This document shows positions 11,956 to 24,000 of a stretch of 64,000 bases of DNA, in pieces. The notes below the pieces were generated by a model. It saw nothing but the letters and a program-made list of their open reading frames with translations, had not been told where the DNA came from and searched no databases. The number at the start of each line of letters is the position of its first letter. The first letter of the stretch is position 1. The position numbers and the translations under genes are program-made. The DNA is from Amphibalanus amphitrite (taxonomy: Eukaryota; Arthropoda; Thecostraca; Balanomorpha; Balanidae): NCBI RefSeq assembly GCF_019059575.1, contig NW_024881571.1, positions 310,001-374,000 of the forward strand. The letters run 5' to 3'.

Positions 11956-13130
11956 GGGGAGAGTGGGGTAAGACGCCCAGGGTGGGAAAGACGCCCCACC
12001 CCCTCTAGCGGGGAAACAAAGAATCGAACCTGGAAATTAATGTTCTTAGCGTAAAGCGGAAGCCTGCCTTATTAACTGCACACAAATTTGCGAAGCTCAG
12101 TTGGGCAACGCCTGGCTGGTGATTGCATGTTTTTTATTTGCTGCTTTTAAAAAATATTTTGGCGTCAAAACATTGTAAATATCAAAGAAGGTAGATAATT
12201 TTTGCGTCCCTTGCTATAGTCGTGATACATTAACATGCGTGTACTGTGTCCCAAACAGTTTGTTTCAGGGTGTAGTTTTATGGCTAACAAATTGTGCTGA
12301 TTTAATGTTACTTCGGTACCTTGGGGTAAGATGCCCCCTGTCCTGATGGGGAAAGACGCCCCCCTAAATCCGTAGGCTGTCCTTCAAGCAGCCCGTCAAA
12401 TCATTTATTGCATACTTGTGATGAGAGACAAAAGCCGATCTGGGACTATTGAGAGTCCGGTACGGTCGGGTGCTCCCCATGCCGGTCTCTCGGCCCACAC
12501 AGCGACTTTTTGGGCGGCATCTGACTCTGAGAGCCCTCACGACGGCCTCTGTGGGCCACATTATTGGCTCCAGGGCCCCTCACGACATCCTTTGAGGGCT
12601 CCCATGTTGGCCCCACGGGCCGCGCTGGCATCTGAGGTCCCCACGATGGGCTCGAGGGTCCTCAAGCATCATGAAGACCTATAAGGGCCCCACAGTGGTC
12701 TCCGAACGCCACCACGGAGGCTTGTTTGGCCACGCTGGACTATGATGGCCCTAACGATGACCCCTGAAGCCCCTTACGACTACTTTTGAGGGCCCTTACG
12801 ATGACGTTTGGTGTCTACTGCAGGCTCGAAGGGACTACTGATTCGTTCAGGCGATTCACGTGCCTATTTATGTCACTTATAGTGCAGGGGCATCTTACCC
12901 AACGCCAGGGGGCGTCTTTTCCACCCTGTGGGGTAAGATGCCCCCTTTCACTTCTTCAGGAAAATGCTTAACAGCAAAAAAAGTTATCATATTTCAGGCA
13001 CGAAAGTGTGATATTTTTGGAGAAAAATGATGTCGGCTTCCGTTGAAACTCCAAGTTTTGGCTTTCCGATCGTCATTTTCGAATAATATATGACATAGTC
13101 AAACCCTGGGCATCTTTCCCCACTCTCCCC
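11956..13130. mobile_element. TA-flanked element with GGGGAGAGTGGGG ends
   Basis: The inverted ends GGGGAGAGTGGGGTAAGACG (left) and its near inverse CATCTTTCCCCACTCTCCCC (right) sit inside TA (11954-11955, 13131-13132). The motif GGGGTAAGATGCCCC or its inverse recurs inside at about 12322-12365 and 12893-12946. A degenerate tandem of about 30-bp units (CCCTCACGATGG-like) fills about 12470-12810. There is no transposase frame, so it is a non-autonomous element of likely Tc1/mariner type. Confidence 0.75.
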
Positions 13131-13132
13131 TA

Positions 13133-14790
13133 CTTCTAAAGCGCAATGACCCCAGAACAACGGTCCTGAGATATGCCAATCATAATCCGCTGACATTGTG
13201 GCTTCTCTACATTTGATTTCATATTTTACACGATGCCTTTGTTCCAATCGGTTGGCCCATCTGGCTGCGTCTGCCACCAGACTTACTATGCTTGTAGGTA
13301 ATAGATGCTGGTCTACCTCAGCATTGTGCTTATCCGTTTTCACTCAGTCTATGCCTTTCCAAAGCCTGCTTTAGGTGTTAATTGCATATTTCTGGCCGTG
13401 TATTTTATCATAAAGATGTTACGATACAGCCGGTCGCTTTATTGTCAGCTACCTCACAGTTCCTTTTTCCTAATGCAGCTTCCAGAATCCGCACTTCTCC
13501 GGAAGGGCCGCTGACGTGAACTGTCGACGCCGGTTTTATGGAAGCTCCCATTCATCCGTTGAACAATGGTCCTGTTTACCCATCCTGACACGTAAACCGA
13601 GTGGAGTCGTCCCGTGTTGGACCGAACGCAACAACCCCTGTCCTTTGCCCACTGAAATACCAGAGCAGACGCGACTGGTAAACCTTCAGCGGTCGGACAC
13701 CACGAAAAAACTTGTGCTCAGTGCTCCGCCCAGCGCTGCGCTGCAGCAATACTCAGCCTCTTGCTTGTAGGCAATGTTTGGTTTCTTCGGCTAACCTAGC
13801 CTCTAAGTGAGCATAGACTATGAACCCACAGCCCGCAGGAACTTCTGTTATCTTTTCGTTCACTCGATAGTCCATGTGTCAGGTGCGTATGGCAAGTCCT
13901 GCCTTGCTTGCGCTGGAACAACCCGACCTCACACGTCGCCCCGGCCCTCTGGCCTTTCCTGCAGTTAACCAGTGGTTAATCTGGGCTACTATGGTAAAGG
14001 GCCACAGGTCTGAAACCTCAAAAGAACGCACCGGATGCTATTCGCTCTGCACAGGTTGGTGAGATCAGAAGCCAAAAGGCTTCGCCCGTAGAACGACTCG
14101 GAACGTCCCAGAACGTCCCAGGTCCCAGAAACATGTCAGCGCCAGGGCGTCCCACGCACATCTCTGGACATGCAATCTCAGAACCAATCCTCTCTGATCC
14201 CTCGCTCTATAAACTAAACGGTGGCACGCTTCTGCTGAGCTGTAGCCACGTGCCCCACACAGATGTTCAGAGAAACCGACGAAATTGAAACCCATTCCCG
14301 TCGTTTTGCTTTATCGCTTATCTCTGGTGTAGGAAATGCCTTGCGCACAGTGCGTCTTTGTGGGAGCTGGTTCGGCTATTTTCCGGTTCGTTACCGGCAC
14401 CTCGAGGCGGCATTGGCCACACCGTGGCCCGCATGGATCCGTGCCCACGTACCGACGCGACCCCGGCGCGCCGCTGGGTCGATACTATACTACGCTACTG
14501 GCCCCGTCTGACCGCCACTAAACCGTCTGACGTCCGGGGCGGCACGAACGATGGCCCGACAAGGGCTGAGTGCCGGAGCTGCTTCCTGAGAGTCATGTGG
14601 ACATTCCATTAGCAGACGGTTCCGTCTGATGTAAGTGGGCTAAGACAAAGCTTTCAGATTTGTGGCACATTTTAACTCGCTTTTGTCTGTCTCACGGGCT
14701 GCATGCTATAAGTGATATTTAGCATTATTTGGAAGAAAGAAACGTAATATATTATGTAACGATATATTTCTATCCTTCGCCGTATTTGGA
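13133..14790. other. Gene-free stretch
   Basis: No splice-supported exon, RNA gene or transposon terminus recognised. A short direct repeat GAACGTCCCA occurs at 14101-14120. Confidence 0.4.
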
Positions 14791-14792
14791 TC

Positions 14793-14960
14793 GCTGATTG
14801 GTGGTTTGCTGGATCTACGAGTAGAACCGGTGATTGGTGGTTCGCTAGTTCGGGAATCGCTGATTGGAGGTTCGTTGTATTGCGGTCCGCTGATTTGTGG
14901 CTCGCTGGGAAGACAGGCGCGTTGATTGGAGCCTTATGTCATTGTCGTTGTGACGTCACT
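14793..14960 (+). promoter_or_regulatory. Five spaced inverted CCAAT boxes plus CRE
   Basis: GCTGATTGGTGG-like units recur at 14797, 14833, 14863, 14893 (mutated to ATTTG) and 14925, spaced 30-36 bp. A perfect TGACGTCA follows at 14951-14958. This resembles an NF-Y/CREB-type promoter, or simply a short tandem repeat. The downstream 0.5 kb shows no coding exon. Confidence 0.4.
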
Positions 14961-15745
14961 CCTTCCTCACGCAGCCTGATCACGTTTTGACGATGACGAC
15001 GGCAGCAGCTGATCAATTTACTTATTTGTGACGCGATGACGGCAGTGTGGTGTCAACAAGGGTGACACCAGCGACACAATTACTAATCAGTAACGATATA
15101 ACTTACCTACCGGTGAATCCGCTTGACGCGTGGCAAGTCCTGCCTACCTGAGTATAAGCGCGTACAAAACACAACAGTCTGTGTTATTTCTGTCGCTGAC
15201 GTGGCCTGTGCGCAGCTGTTCTACTCCTGTTTGTTGTTTCAGCTGTCGCCTCAACCTCAGTCACACGTCTGTCTGGCTCCGAGCTAAAGATTTTATCAGA
15301 TTTTATGATAGATTCTACTCGACCTTACCTGACCCAACGTTTATATTTACCCTGAGTCATTCAATCTAGTTACCTCGGTATTTTATTGCATTCACTCCGA
15401 TTCAGCTCAACCCATGGCCGGACTCTGCAACTGTACTGACGTATAGCTGTTAGAGTGAGTTTGCGAAATCTGTGGATCCGCGGATTTCCTAGGGTACCCG
15501 CGAAGTCCCTAGTGGCTCCGCGGATGAACATCAAGTCTAGTATATTCGCGGATAAACGGGCGGGGATCCGCGGATGAACAAGACTCTTCAGGATAACCGC
15601 GAACTCCCTGAAGAGTTGACGAGATCCGCGAACCACCCGGGGAATCCGCGGAGTAACGATTCATTCTAGTGAGTTTGCGAAGTTCCTATGCGTTTCGTGC
15701 AGCTACCTAGACTAGAATGCATTGGGTAGATCATCTGCGACTTAA

Positions 15746-16850
15746 CCCGCGCCCCGTTGGGGTCTGCCGGAGCAACGCGCCCTGTTGTGGGGGGGGGGGG
15801 GGGCATTTTGGCCCCCTCCCCCTAAGATCTCGAGAACCACGCAACATAGCAACAAGCCGCAAACAGTGTTGGGTAGCCACGGCGGAGAACTACCTTGTGA
15901 CCCAATTTCATTGACCTAGGTCAAAGCGAGTGAGGTCAGGTCAAATGTCGAATTTTCACCGTTTACAGGCATTTCAAGAAATGTGTTGTAAAATCGAGTA
16001 AAATGCATGTCATTGAAAATCATCGATGGGAATTGTTCGTTAAACACATATTTTGCTAGTTGAGGTCACTGATGCCAGGTCAGGTCACTGAGGGTCAGAA
16101 TATGAAAATATCATATGATGCATGTTTTATGGTCCATTTTACATGACAAATGCGATTATGTGGGTCAGGCAGCCTTTGGGGCCAGTTAAGGTTATGTTCT
16201 GGTGAAGTTCAGGTCAAGGTCAGGTCAAATTAGGTCAAATTTAAGCTGATTTTTTTTAAATGGTAATCGATTCGATGCAGCTCGTCACGGGGAGCCTAAT
16301 GGTGGTCTTTGTTTTGCGCTACGTGGTCTAGAATTGCTAAAAATTGAGTTAAAAAAATTGACGTCATCAATTTTGAACAGTTTTTTTCGCATAGCTTGGC
16401 CAAAAAAGGAGATATCGATCTAAAATTTGGTATGGAGATAGAAGAGCGCACGGACTATCATACATATTCCGTTTTTTTCGTAAAATTTTGGGATAATTTT
16501 GCGTTTTTTTAAAAAAGACTAAGTTTTTTTTAGGGGGGGGGGGTTAAAATCCCACAATTTGAAAAATCTGAGATAACAGTTTTTTAGCGCCGTTTTATTT
16601 CTACACAACCACATAAAGAACTTTGAAATTGCTTGGTAACCGTAGCTTTTGTGATGGTTTCAAGATTTCATGTTTTTTGGTCATTTTTGCTCGAACATGA
16701 CCTCAGTTTGACCTCAATAACTCCTGACCTAAGGTGACGTAAGACTTGAAATTTTGTGTGAAGATGTCAAATTGATGCCCGGGAAGGAACTAAAAATTTG
16801 GCATTCAGGATAAACCATAGGGCAAATTGCCTCCCCCAACGGGGCGAGGG
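15746..16850. mobile_element. TTAA-flanked AGGTCA-rich element, nested
   Basis: Ends CCCGCGCCCCGTTGGGG and, inverted, CCCTCGCCCCGTTGGGG. Flanks are TTAA (15742-15745) and the mutated CTAA (16851-16854). The right repeat of the host element contains the uninterrupted sequence GCGACTTAACCCTCACCCGT, so the TTAA target and the insertion are confirmed by a paired empty site. TTAA targets and CCC ends fit piggyBac-like (or Kolobok-like) elements. No transposase. Confidence 0.85.
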
Positions 16851-16932
16851 CTAACCCTCGCCCGTATTATTGTTTTCTCGGACGCTACCGTGTGCGGGAG
16901 GAGGGGTCCGCGGGGGAGGGTTCCGTTGGAAC

Positions 16933-18720
16933 TAGAGATGCACCAAATTTGCAATTTCATTACCCGCCCCGCCCCGCAGCTACCCCTTGCCCAACCACAA
17001 CTACCCGCAAGCTGATTTTGGCTGAGCCGAACCCGCAAAAAACCCGCAATTTTAAAAACCTGCCTTTGCAAGGAAAAAATACAGCTGGGTCAATGCTAGA
17101 GCTATATAAACCTTACTTGCTTCATTGTTGTGCAGAAAAAGACAGCCAAACAAATAGTAAGGACTTGAAATTGCTATGCTAAGTCCTCAGGAAGTGCACA
17201 CTGGATAATGGAAAACGAATAATGCATCAATACATTTGAAATTCCTTTCTGAAAAGAATTCAGTAAAATCTTTCTCTCACCTTACCCTTCAGCATTGGCT
17301 GAGGATCAAAATTTCACTCTGGTTCCTCTCAATGTTAGGCTTCTGGAATGATACTGTTTTCAAAATGAATGTTGATATAAAAAGATATGCGATTTCCAGT
17401 TAAAAATAAATAGTGACACGGTGAATAATGCGTATCCAGTCGATCTACACATAAAACAAATCATGCAAAAGCCCAGCAAAAAACAACTAACCAATGAACC
17501 ACGCATTTTTGGAAACATGCGTCAGAAGCGTCACCAACAGCTGATTGCAAGGAATGTTACAGCGACTAAATTATTGCAGCCGTAGTTAGTGCGAAGTTGT
17601 TGCGAAAACACCGTTGTATAATGCATATTAATGTGCCATTCTGATATTATTTTACACAACAGCTAAAGTTTTACAATTCAGAGGTTAATCACCGGTTAGG
17701 AAATAAAGAGACAGTAAATACTAAATAAAATGTAATAATTTTATAGTTGGTCTTGGTAATGCTCTCCGGCTGATCCTCTTTCGGCAATCGGCATACAAAT
17801 GATAAGGACGTAAAAAAACAAAAGAAATAAATGCGACCAGCTACGTGGTTTTGTAACATGTATAACTGCTATTTTGAGGTATTCAAAAACCAAGACAGAA
17901 AAATTGATTGTAAAATTATTATTGCGTCATCGATGACAGCTTTCCTTCGCCTCAGAGACCAAAATTGACGCAGTCAAATGCCAATCCTTGTCAGAATGTC
18001 GAAAGTGCGCCAGTATTGTATTGCGTTATGTTTGGGCCGCATGTCAGTCAATATTTTGATTTTTTGTAAGGGTAATTGCAGGTAATTGGTGTGTCATTTT
18101 CGTAATATAGGGTGGGACAGAACATAGAGTAGGATAGGTAATCAACGAATTTGCATCAAATTTTGTTTAGCTCTTTTTTATGCCGACCAGACGCAAATAA
18201 AGTAACATGTGGCATTTGCACTGATTTTCAACATCAACAATAACATCTCATTTTAGTCTGGGTTCTTCCATAATGTATATCTAGTGCACACTGCACATGG
18301 ACTTCAGTTCAGCTTCCTATAAGTTTGCTTTCAGGTTCTTTTATGTTTTATGGAATGCTTTCATCAGCATTTATTTATGCTTTGTAGTTTGTTGTTTGTA
18401 CCCTGGTTTGGTCATTGCTAGACTGTGGATGCTATTGCTGGTTGTTTTCAGTTTTGCATTTGAAATGTGCTTCCTTGATATATTTTTATATTTGGTTCTG
18501 TTTTAAAAGTTGTTTTGATGAATATTGTATTGTTAACCTGAGCAAATGCACTTGGCATTGTGTTTTGCATCTAAAAAAAAAAAAAAAAATTGATAGGTTC
18601 TAAGTCTGACCGCCAAATACCCGCCACACGACAAGTTTTGCTTCTCGAACCCGCCAAAAACCCTGCGGGTTTTGAAAACCCGCAGAAAGCGGGTTTGCGG
18701 GTTCAAAAAGGGCATCTCTA
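16933..18720. mobile_element. hAT-like non-autonomous transposon
   Basis: Perfect 8-bp target duplication GTTGGAAC (16925-16932, 18721-18728) around inverted ends TAGAGATGCACC and TAGAGATGCCC. Both subterminal regions carry many ACCCGC repeats (about 16960-17055 and 18605-18705), typical of transposase-binding sites in hAT elements. The 1.79-kb AT-rich interior shows no transposase frame. Confidence 0.9.
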
Positions 18721-19283
18721 GTTGGAACCCTTGCCGTGCGGCCCCTGATCGAGCTAAACCTTTCGCGGAAAAAAATAGCTTGCTTTCCGTGGTTACATAG
18801 CAGAAGCCAATAATACCCAAACCATACGGCCCCAGGCCAATTGGTATTTGGTTGACATTCCAGGTCGATTCCAAATAGCATAGGGGACATCCTGTCTTTT
18901 TAATCGCCTTTGAGACGCAACAGCCAACAACCTCAATTAATGCCAATGCGTGATTAAGTTTTCATTAGTTTGTTTGCAAGTACGCAATGGCTTCAGCCAA
19001 TTACGGTCAACTTGGGTCAAATAACTATATTCAAAGGCGGGTTGATATGTATGTGTTGGGTTCTTGTATCGAAGTTCAGCATTGCCATTGCCCCTCCAGT
19101 CCAAATGTTCCCCAGAATAGATACTGTGGCGCCGGGCTGGAGCGTCTGTAGGCGCGGTGCTGACCGGTCGAGTCAGGTCGACTGTGGTAAAAGGGCAAGT
19201 TGGGGGGGGGGGGGGGCAACTGCCCCACAAACTGTACGGGAAGCTTCGTCCCTGGAGAAGAGTGAGCATTACTGTTATGCATA

Positions 19284-20508
19284 CAGGGTGGAAAGTAATT
19301 ACGCGAACATGGATTTTCTTACAATTTCGCCCGTCAGTGGAGATTTTGTATGAGCGCGGGCTGTCATGGAACATGATTGGTCGTGTTTGTTGTCGCCTCA
19401 TCTACCAAAAGTGACCTTACTTTGAAAAATGACTTGGAAAGTCTACAACACGTCTCGACTTCGAATGGTGCAGACGCCATACGCTGCACAAGACCACAAT
19501 GTGCAAAGATCGCAATTTGGTGTTGCCAGGGAAAGCGTTTGTGATTATTTTGGCTGGATTGGTGCGGAAGGGACTCGTAACGGTCTCGGCACCAGCATTA
19601 CTCAATTACACGTTTGGTTGAAGCATAATGAAACTTAAGAGGACTTAAAAAGCAAAGCCGTTGGCGGCAGTAAAACCTCGGCGAATTCAGGCGCCGAATG
19701 GGTGTTCACCATTTCCGCGACCAAACGACAACAGTCGATCCGAAAACAGGCGAAATGGTTAACTATGGCCGGGTACCCGATCTAAGATATCACGATTCAT
19801 ACATAAATCCGTGAAAATTCGAAAATCAAGCCGTACAAACAATCGAGATGGCCAAAATTCATGAATTAACAGCAGGATTGTCAATTTAAGTTTTCTAAAG
19901 ACCGGCAAACCTGAACAGAGGAGGACAGGCAGCTGGCTTTGTGGTTGGGCGAGACATCTTCGAAGCTATGTCATCCGTCAAACCTGCAGAACAACGCGTT
20001 GGGGGCTGCTGATGTGTCCGACGTCCCGCCCGTCCCAACCTTCAAACATCCGGCAAAGGAACACACATCAGCGTGTTATGAGCGCCCGGATGGTGTCAGA
20101 ATTGCATGTAGTGGCCAAAAAGGCAACCAAAAATAAAGTATACAAAGCCAAAAAGACGCAAGACTGGTGCTTTGAGAACCTATTCTTCTTCTGGGCATAT
20201 AATGGTCAATCTGGGAATAGCCCAGACCTCAATTTGATCAAAAATATCCAGGCGACTCTTCAGGAGAGCGTCTAAGGAGCTGCTAGTAGCCACCAACATC
20301 GAGTGCCTCACCAGACAGCTCCAGGAGGCGTGGACTAAACTTTGGCCAACAGTGCTTGACATGCTTATGTCAATTATGCCTGAACGCCTTTGTCAGTGTA
20401 TCGCACATAAATAGGAATATATGAAAGGATGAAATTTTCATGTCACCCGCCGCTTTTTCCATTGCTATAAGACGAAAAAGTATGTTCGCGTAATTACTTT
20501 CCACCCTG
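19284..20508 (+). mobile_element. Decayed Tc1-type transposon
   Basis: Perfect inverted ends CAGGGTGGAAAGTAATTACG at both termini are flanked by TA (19282-19283, 20509-20510). The 1.22-kb length is normal for Tc1. On the plus strand the DDE signature remains as NSPDLNLIKNIQATLQES (about 20215-20270), followed after a frame break by a C-terminal tail ending near 20413. Frameshifts make it inactive. Confidence 0.85.
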
Positions 20509-21088
20509 TACATACTTGCATACATTCACATGATCGCTCAGATGCGCGGTATAGCCTTTCCAGCTTTCCATTAATGGTTGGGAGAAAAGTAAGCAGACTG
20601 GTCGCAGAAGTTCAACCACGCCAAAAATGGCTTACCGTCCATTATTTAATTGCATATTAATATTTGCGAGCGACGTCTAAGCGAGATGAAAGAATAATTC
20701 ACGAACTCACTAGAATGAATCGGTACCTACTCGGTGAATTCCAACAGCAACTGGGAAAACACCAATACGGGTGAGGGTTAAGTCGCAGACGATCTATCCA
20801 ATATGCCTTGCATTTTTGTCATAAGATAACTGCACGAAACGCATAGGAACTTCGCAAACTCACTAGAATGAATCGTTACTCCGCGGATTCCCCGGGTGGT
20901 TCGCGGATCTCGTCAACTCTTCAGGGAGTTCGCGGTTATCCTGAAGAGTCTTGTTCATCCGCGGATCCCCGCCCGTTTATCCGCGAATATACTAGACTTG
21001 ATGTTCATCCGCGGAGCCACTAGGGACTCCGTGGATTCCCTAGGGACTCCGCGGATCCACCGATTTCGCAAACTCACTCTAACATAGC

Positions 21089-24000
21089 CACCTTTCCTCT
21101 CTCCTGCCTTGCCACCGAAGCCCCGTACCCTCCTGCCCGGGACAGCTGTGCCGCAGCTGGGTCAAGGTCGGGTATAATGTGCCCGCCGACATGCTGATGG
21201 GGCGGTGATTGCCCCATGGCACACGGTGGCCGCCACGCGAGGCCCGGCCAGCCGTCTGTAGGTCCGTGTTTCCGCGGTCAGAAGGCCTCAGGTGCCAACT
21301 CGTCCACTGCACCAAGGTCGGCCGACTTGTAGGGAGTGATGTGAGGCACTGAGTGCAGTGCAGGAAATGAGTGCAGTGAATGCAGTATAGTGCAGCAGTG
21401 AGTGGATGGATGGTCTGATGTAGTGTGAAAGATAGGTCACAAAGAGGTTTAGTGATTTGCTGATCGAATAAAATATTTGCTTAAGCCAACAATGCTATCG
21501 ATTTTCTATGCCCCATCAGCAAAACAAGCCATTTCTTTTCAATACGATGCAGGCGTTACAGCGATTAAAGGTGCGATGTAAAAACAGTGCGTTGAAATCT
21601 CAGCACGGCATATTCAGAGAAGCGATGTGGCATGCTGTTCCATTCAACTGCCATTTTTGTGCATTTTATCCACCATTAATAGCCGCCTGCCTGGCTAATG
21701 AGGATGAGCCTAACTGTTCTTCGTGCAGTGACGTCAATTTAAATATTAACAATGAACAGATTTACTAAAACAAACAGAAGGTGTCGTACAGGTAACTACA
21801 ATTCAGGATAGCGCCTATTGTATGCTTAAAAGTCAAAATGCTTAAAACGGCTTTCTTGAATTCTTCGAAGCTGGGTATATCACTGTGAAGTTGTAATCCA
21901 TAGTGCATCCTTATGAATGCATATATTTGTATTCATTCTTGGACATACCCGCACGCCCACAGAATATCACTGACCGTTTTCCGTCCATTCTCTCCATGCG
22001 GCCCGGTGGCATCGTCATCCATTGTCCTCCCTGATGGTCCGGTGCGTCTCATGGGATCCATTTCTGCTCCGGTGGGGCCGCACTAAATCGCCATCTCCCC
22101 GTCCCCGACCGCCATCCGGCCGCCGGCTGTCGGGACGACCACGGAGTCTTGTCCTGTGATGGGCGCTCTATCGCAGGATAGTCTACTTAGGACTGTGAAT
22201 GGGATCAGAGGCTCTAAGAAAAGGATGTGATGTTTTATGGGAAGGTGGAGGACGTATGATTTATGAATAGATGAAAATTTCAAGGCAGAATAAGCACTCA
22301 TGATTGAAGTCCGCTTCCTGTGATATTAGGTATAGCGTCATGTAGACGAGCGACTTCATTTCTTCCAGTGTGGGGAACCGTGCGATTTTCTCCTCTTGTG
22401 CTTTCAAACCTTTTTTCCGGGTAGTGAACTGTTTCATTTTATATCTGTTGTTTGGTATACCGAGCCAGTGATTTTTGCGGCGTGTTCCGAGTGTCGCCCA
22501 GATACCGGCGCGGTCAGCAGCGTGCCAACCGGCGTCGATCACCGTCCTGTCCCTCTCGCCGTCTGGCTTCTATCTCAACACACACACACACACACACACA
22601 CACTTCTGGCGTGGCGTATACATAACCACCGCGGTGGCAGTGTTGCCAGGCCAGGCTGCCGGTGGCTACCCAGTAACACATCTGGTAACCCGTCATGTCA
22701 CCGGTGCGTGGAGGAAAATCTCGTCTGGCTGGTCTGTTGTTAGGGTGAGGATGTTGATTCCTTGGATTTGTGAGATCTAAGCAAGTTGTTTGTGTGCAAC
22801 AGCGAAAGTGCCCGTTTCCAGCAGCCGTTTTGACATGGAGTGGTGGGAGAGATTAGCACTGATAAAATTACTAGCGTGTTTGTCACGTTCAGGCACCGAC
22901 CAAATCATCCTTTTCTCATTACAGTTGGTAAGTCTTTCAGCCTAGTAAAATTCGTGAAGTGATTTTGGGAAGTCATTCAACTTACTAAAATATCTTGAAG
23001 TGATTTTGGAACAAGAAATTCCCGAAAAAATAATACTGCAGCGCAAAGGGAAATTTTTGTTGAGCGTCGACTTCTTGGCCTCCAGCTCCCTCCTTTCAAG
23101 GTGATAATCTGTTTGCCTGTTTGCCGTGTTCGCCGTTATTTTATTCCTCCGTTTTGTTGTTCATCAGCAGGCGATCCTCCTCTGTTTTGACAAGCTGCAC
23201 ATGTAATATCGATGGCAATCCATCGCTTTAGCCTTTCATAGCTTGATTTGTGTATACGTACAAGACGAATATCATGGACTATGAACCAAAATCGGAATTC
23301 CCTTTCTCTTTTGATTTAGAACTTCAGGAAAACCGATGTATGCTGCCTGCATGATTCGTGATTGCATGACAGTTCAGTCAACCCCGCACGAGAAAATTCG
23401 GCACGAACCGTAATACCGTGACTCCTTCCTTTCCTCGTTCCTCGCCAACAAAAGGAAACAGGGCTCGGTGCTCGCGCCCACAGTATTCATAGTCCATCAT
23501 ATAGTGTGGGCTATTCCCGTGTTCATCCAAAAACCGGTACCTATATGGGGTGATCTATACCTATAGTCTTCGTATACCATGCCTCCTAATTGAATATCCT
23601 ATTCTGTCATGCTTAGGTCTCCGAAGGTTGGGACTTTTCAATTAAGAACAATCACTATTCTCTAGATATATGATATTTCGGCTTAACTACGTTACTTTGA
23701 TGTGAGCGTAAATTTTTGTAATGGCTTGATTCTGGCCGGACAAATCATGCCATTTCATTCATGTTTTTTATGATGGCTCCTGTCCATATAATCCATGTGA
23801 GTTTTTACTTTATGCCTTTTTGATATCTCCCAGCGAAGGTTCGGCCACTATCTATCGCCTCGGGATCTTGTCGCATTGCGGTCACATACCTCTCGCCCCC
23901 CTCCGTCAGGGGGGGGGGGGCGATGTCCGCCAGTCTGTCGCCGTTGCCAGGCCCGTGACCTTGACTTCTGACCTCGCGGGCACCTGCCAGCACCCGAGGC

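Larger units (their letters stand above)
15448..21084. mobile_element. Long-inverted-repeat DNA transposon, host of three later insertions
   Basis: About 300-bp inverted repeats (left about 15448-15741 continuing after 16854; right about 20770-21084) begin TGTTAGAGTGAGTTTGCGAA. They are rich in the palindrome ATCCGCGGAT and its variants. TAGC flanks both ends (15444-15447, 21085-21088) and is a probable 4-bp target duplication. Removing the three nested elements leaves about 1.5 kb without a transposase frame, so it is non-autonomous. The superfamily was not identified. Confidence 0.8.

Noticed and set aside
22261-22542. Lys/Glu-rich minus-strand frame around KKGLKAQEEKIARFPTLEEM
   Set aside because: Protein-like composition, but the possible acceptor has no pyrimidine tract, no donor is found and the family is unknown.
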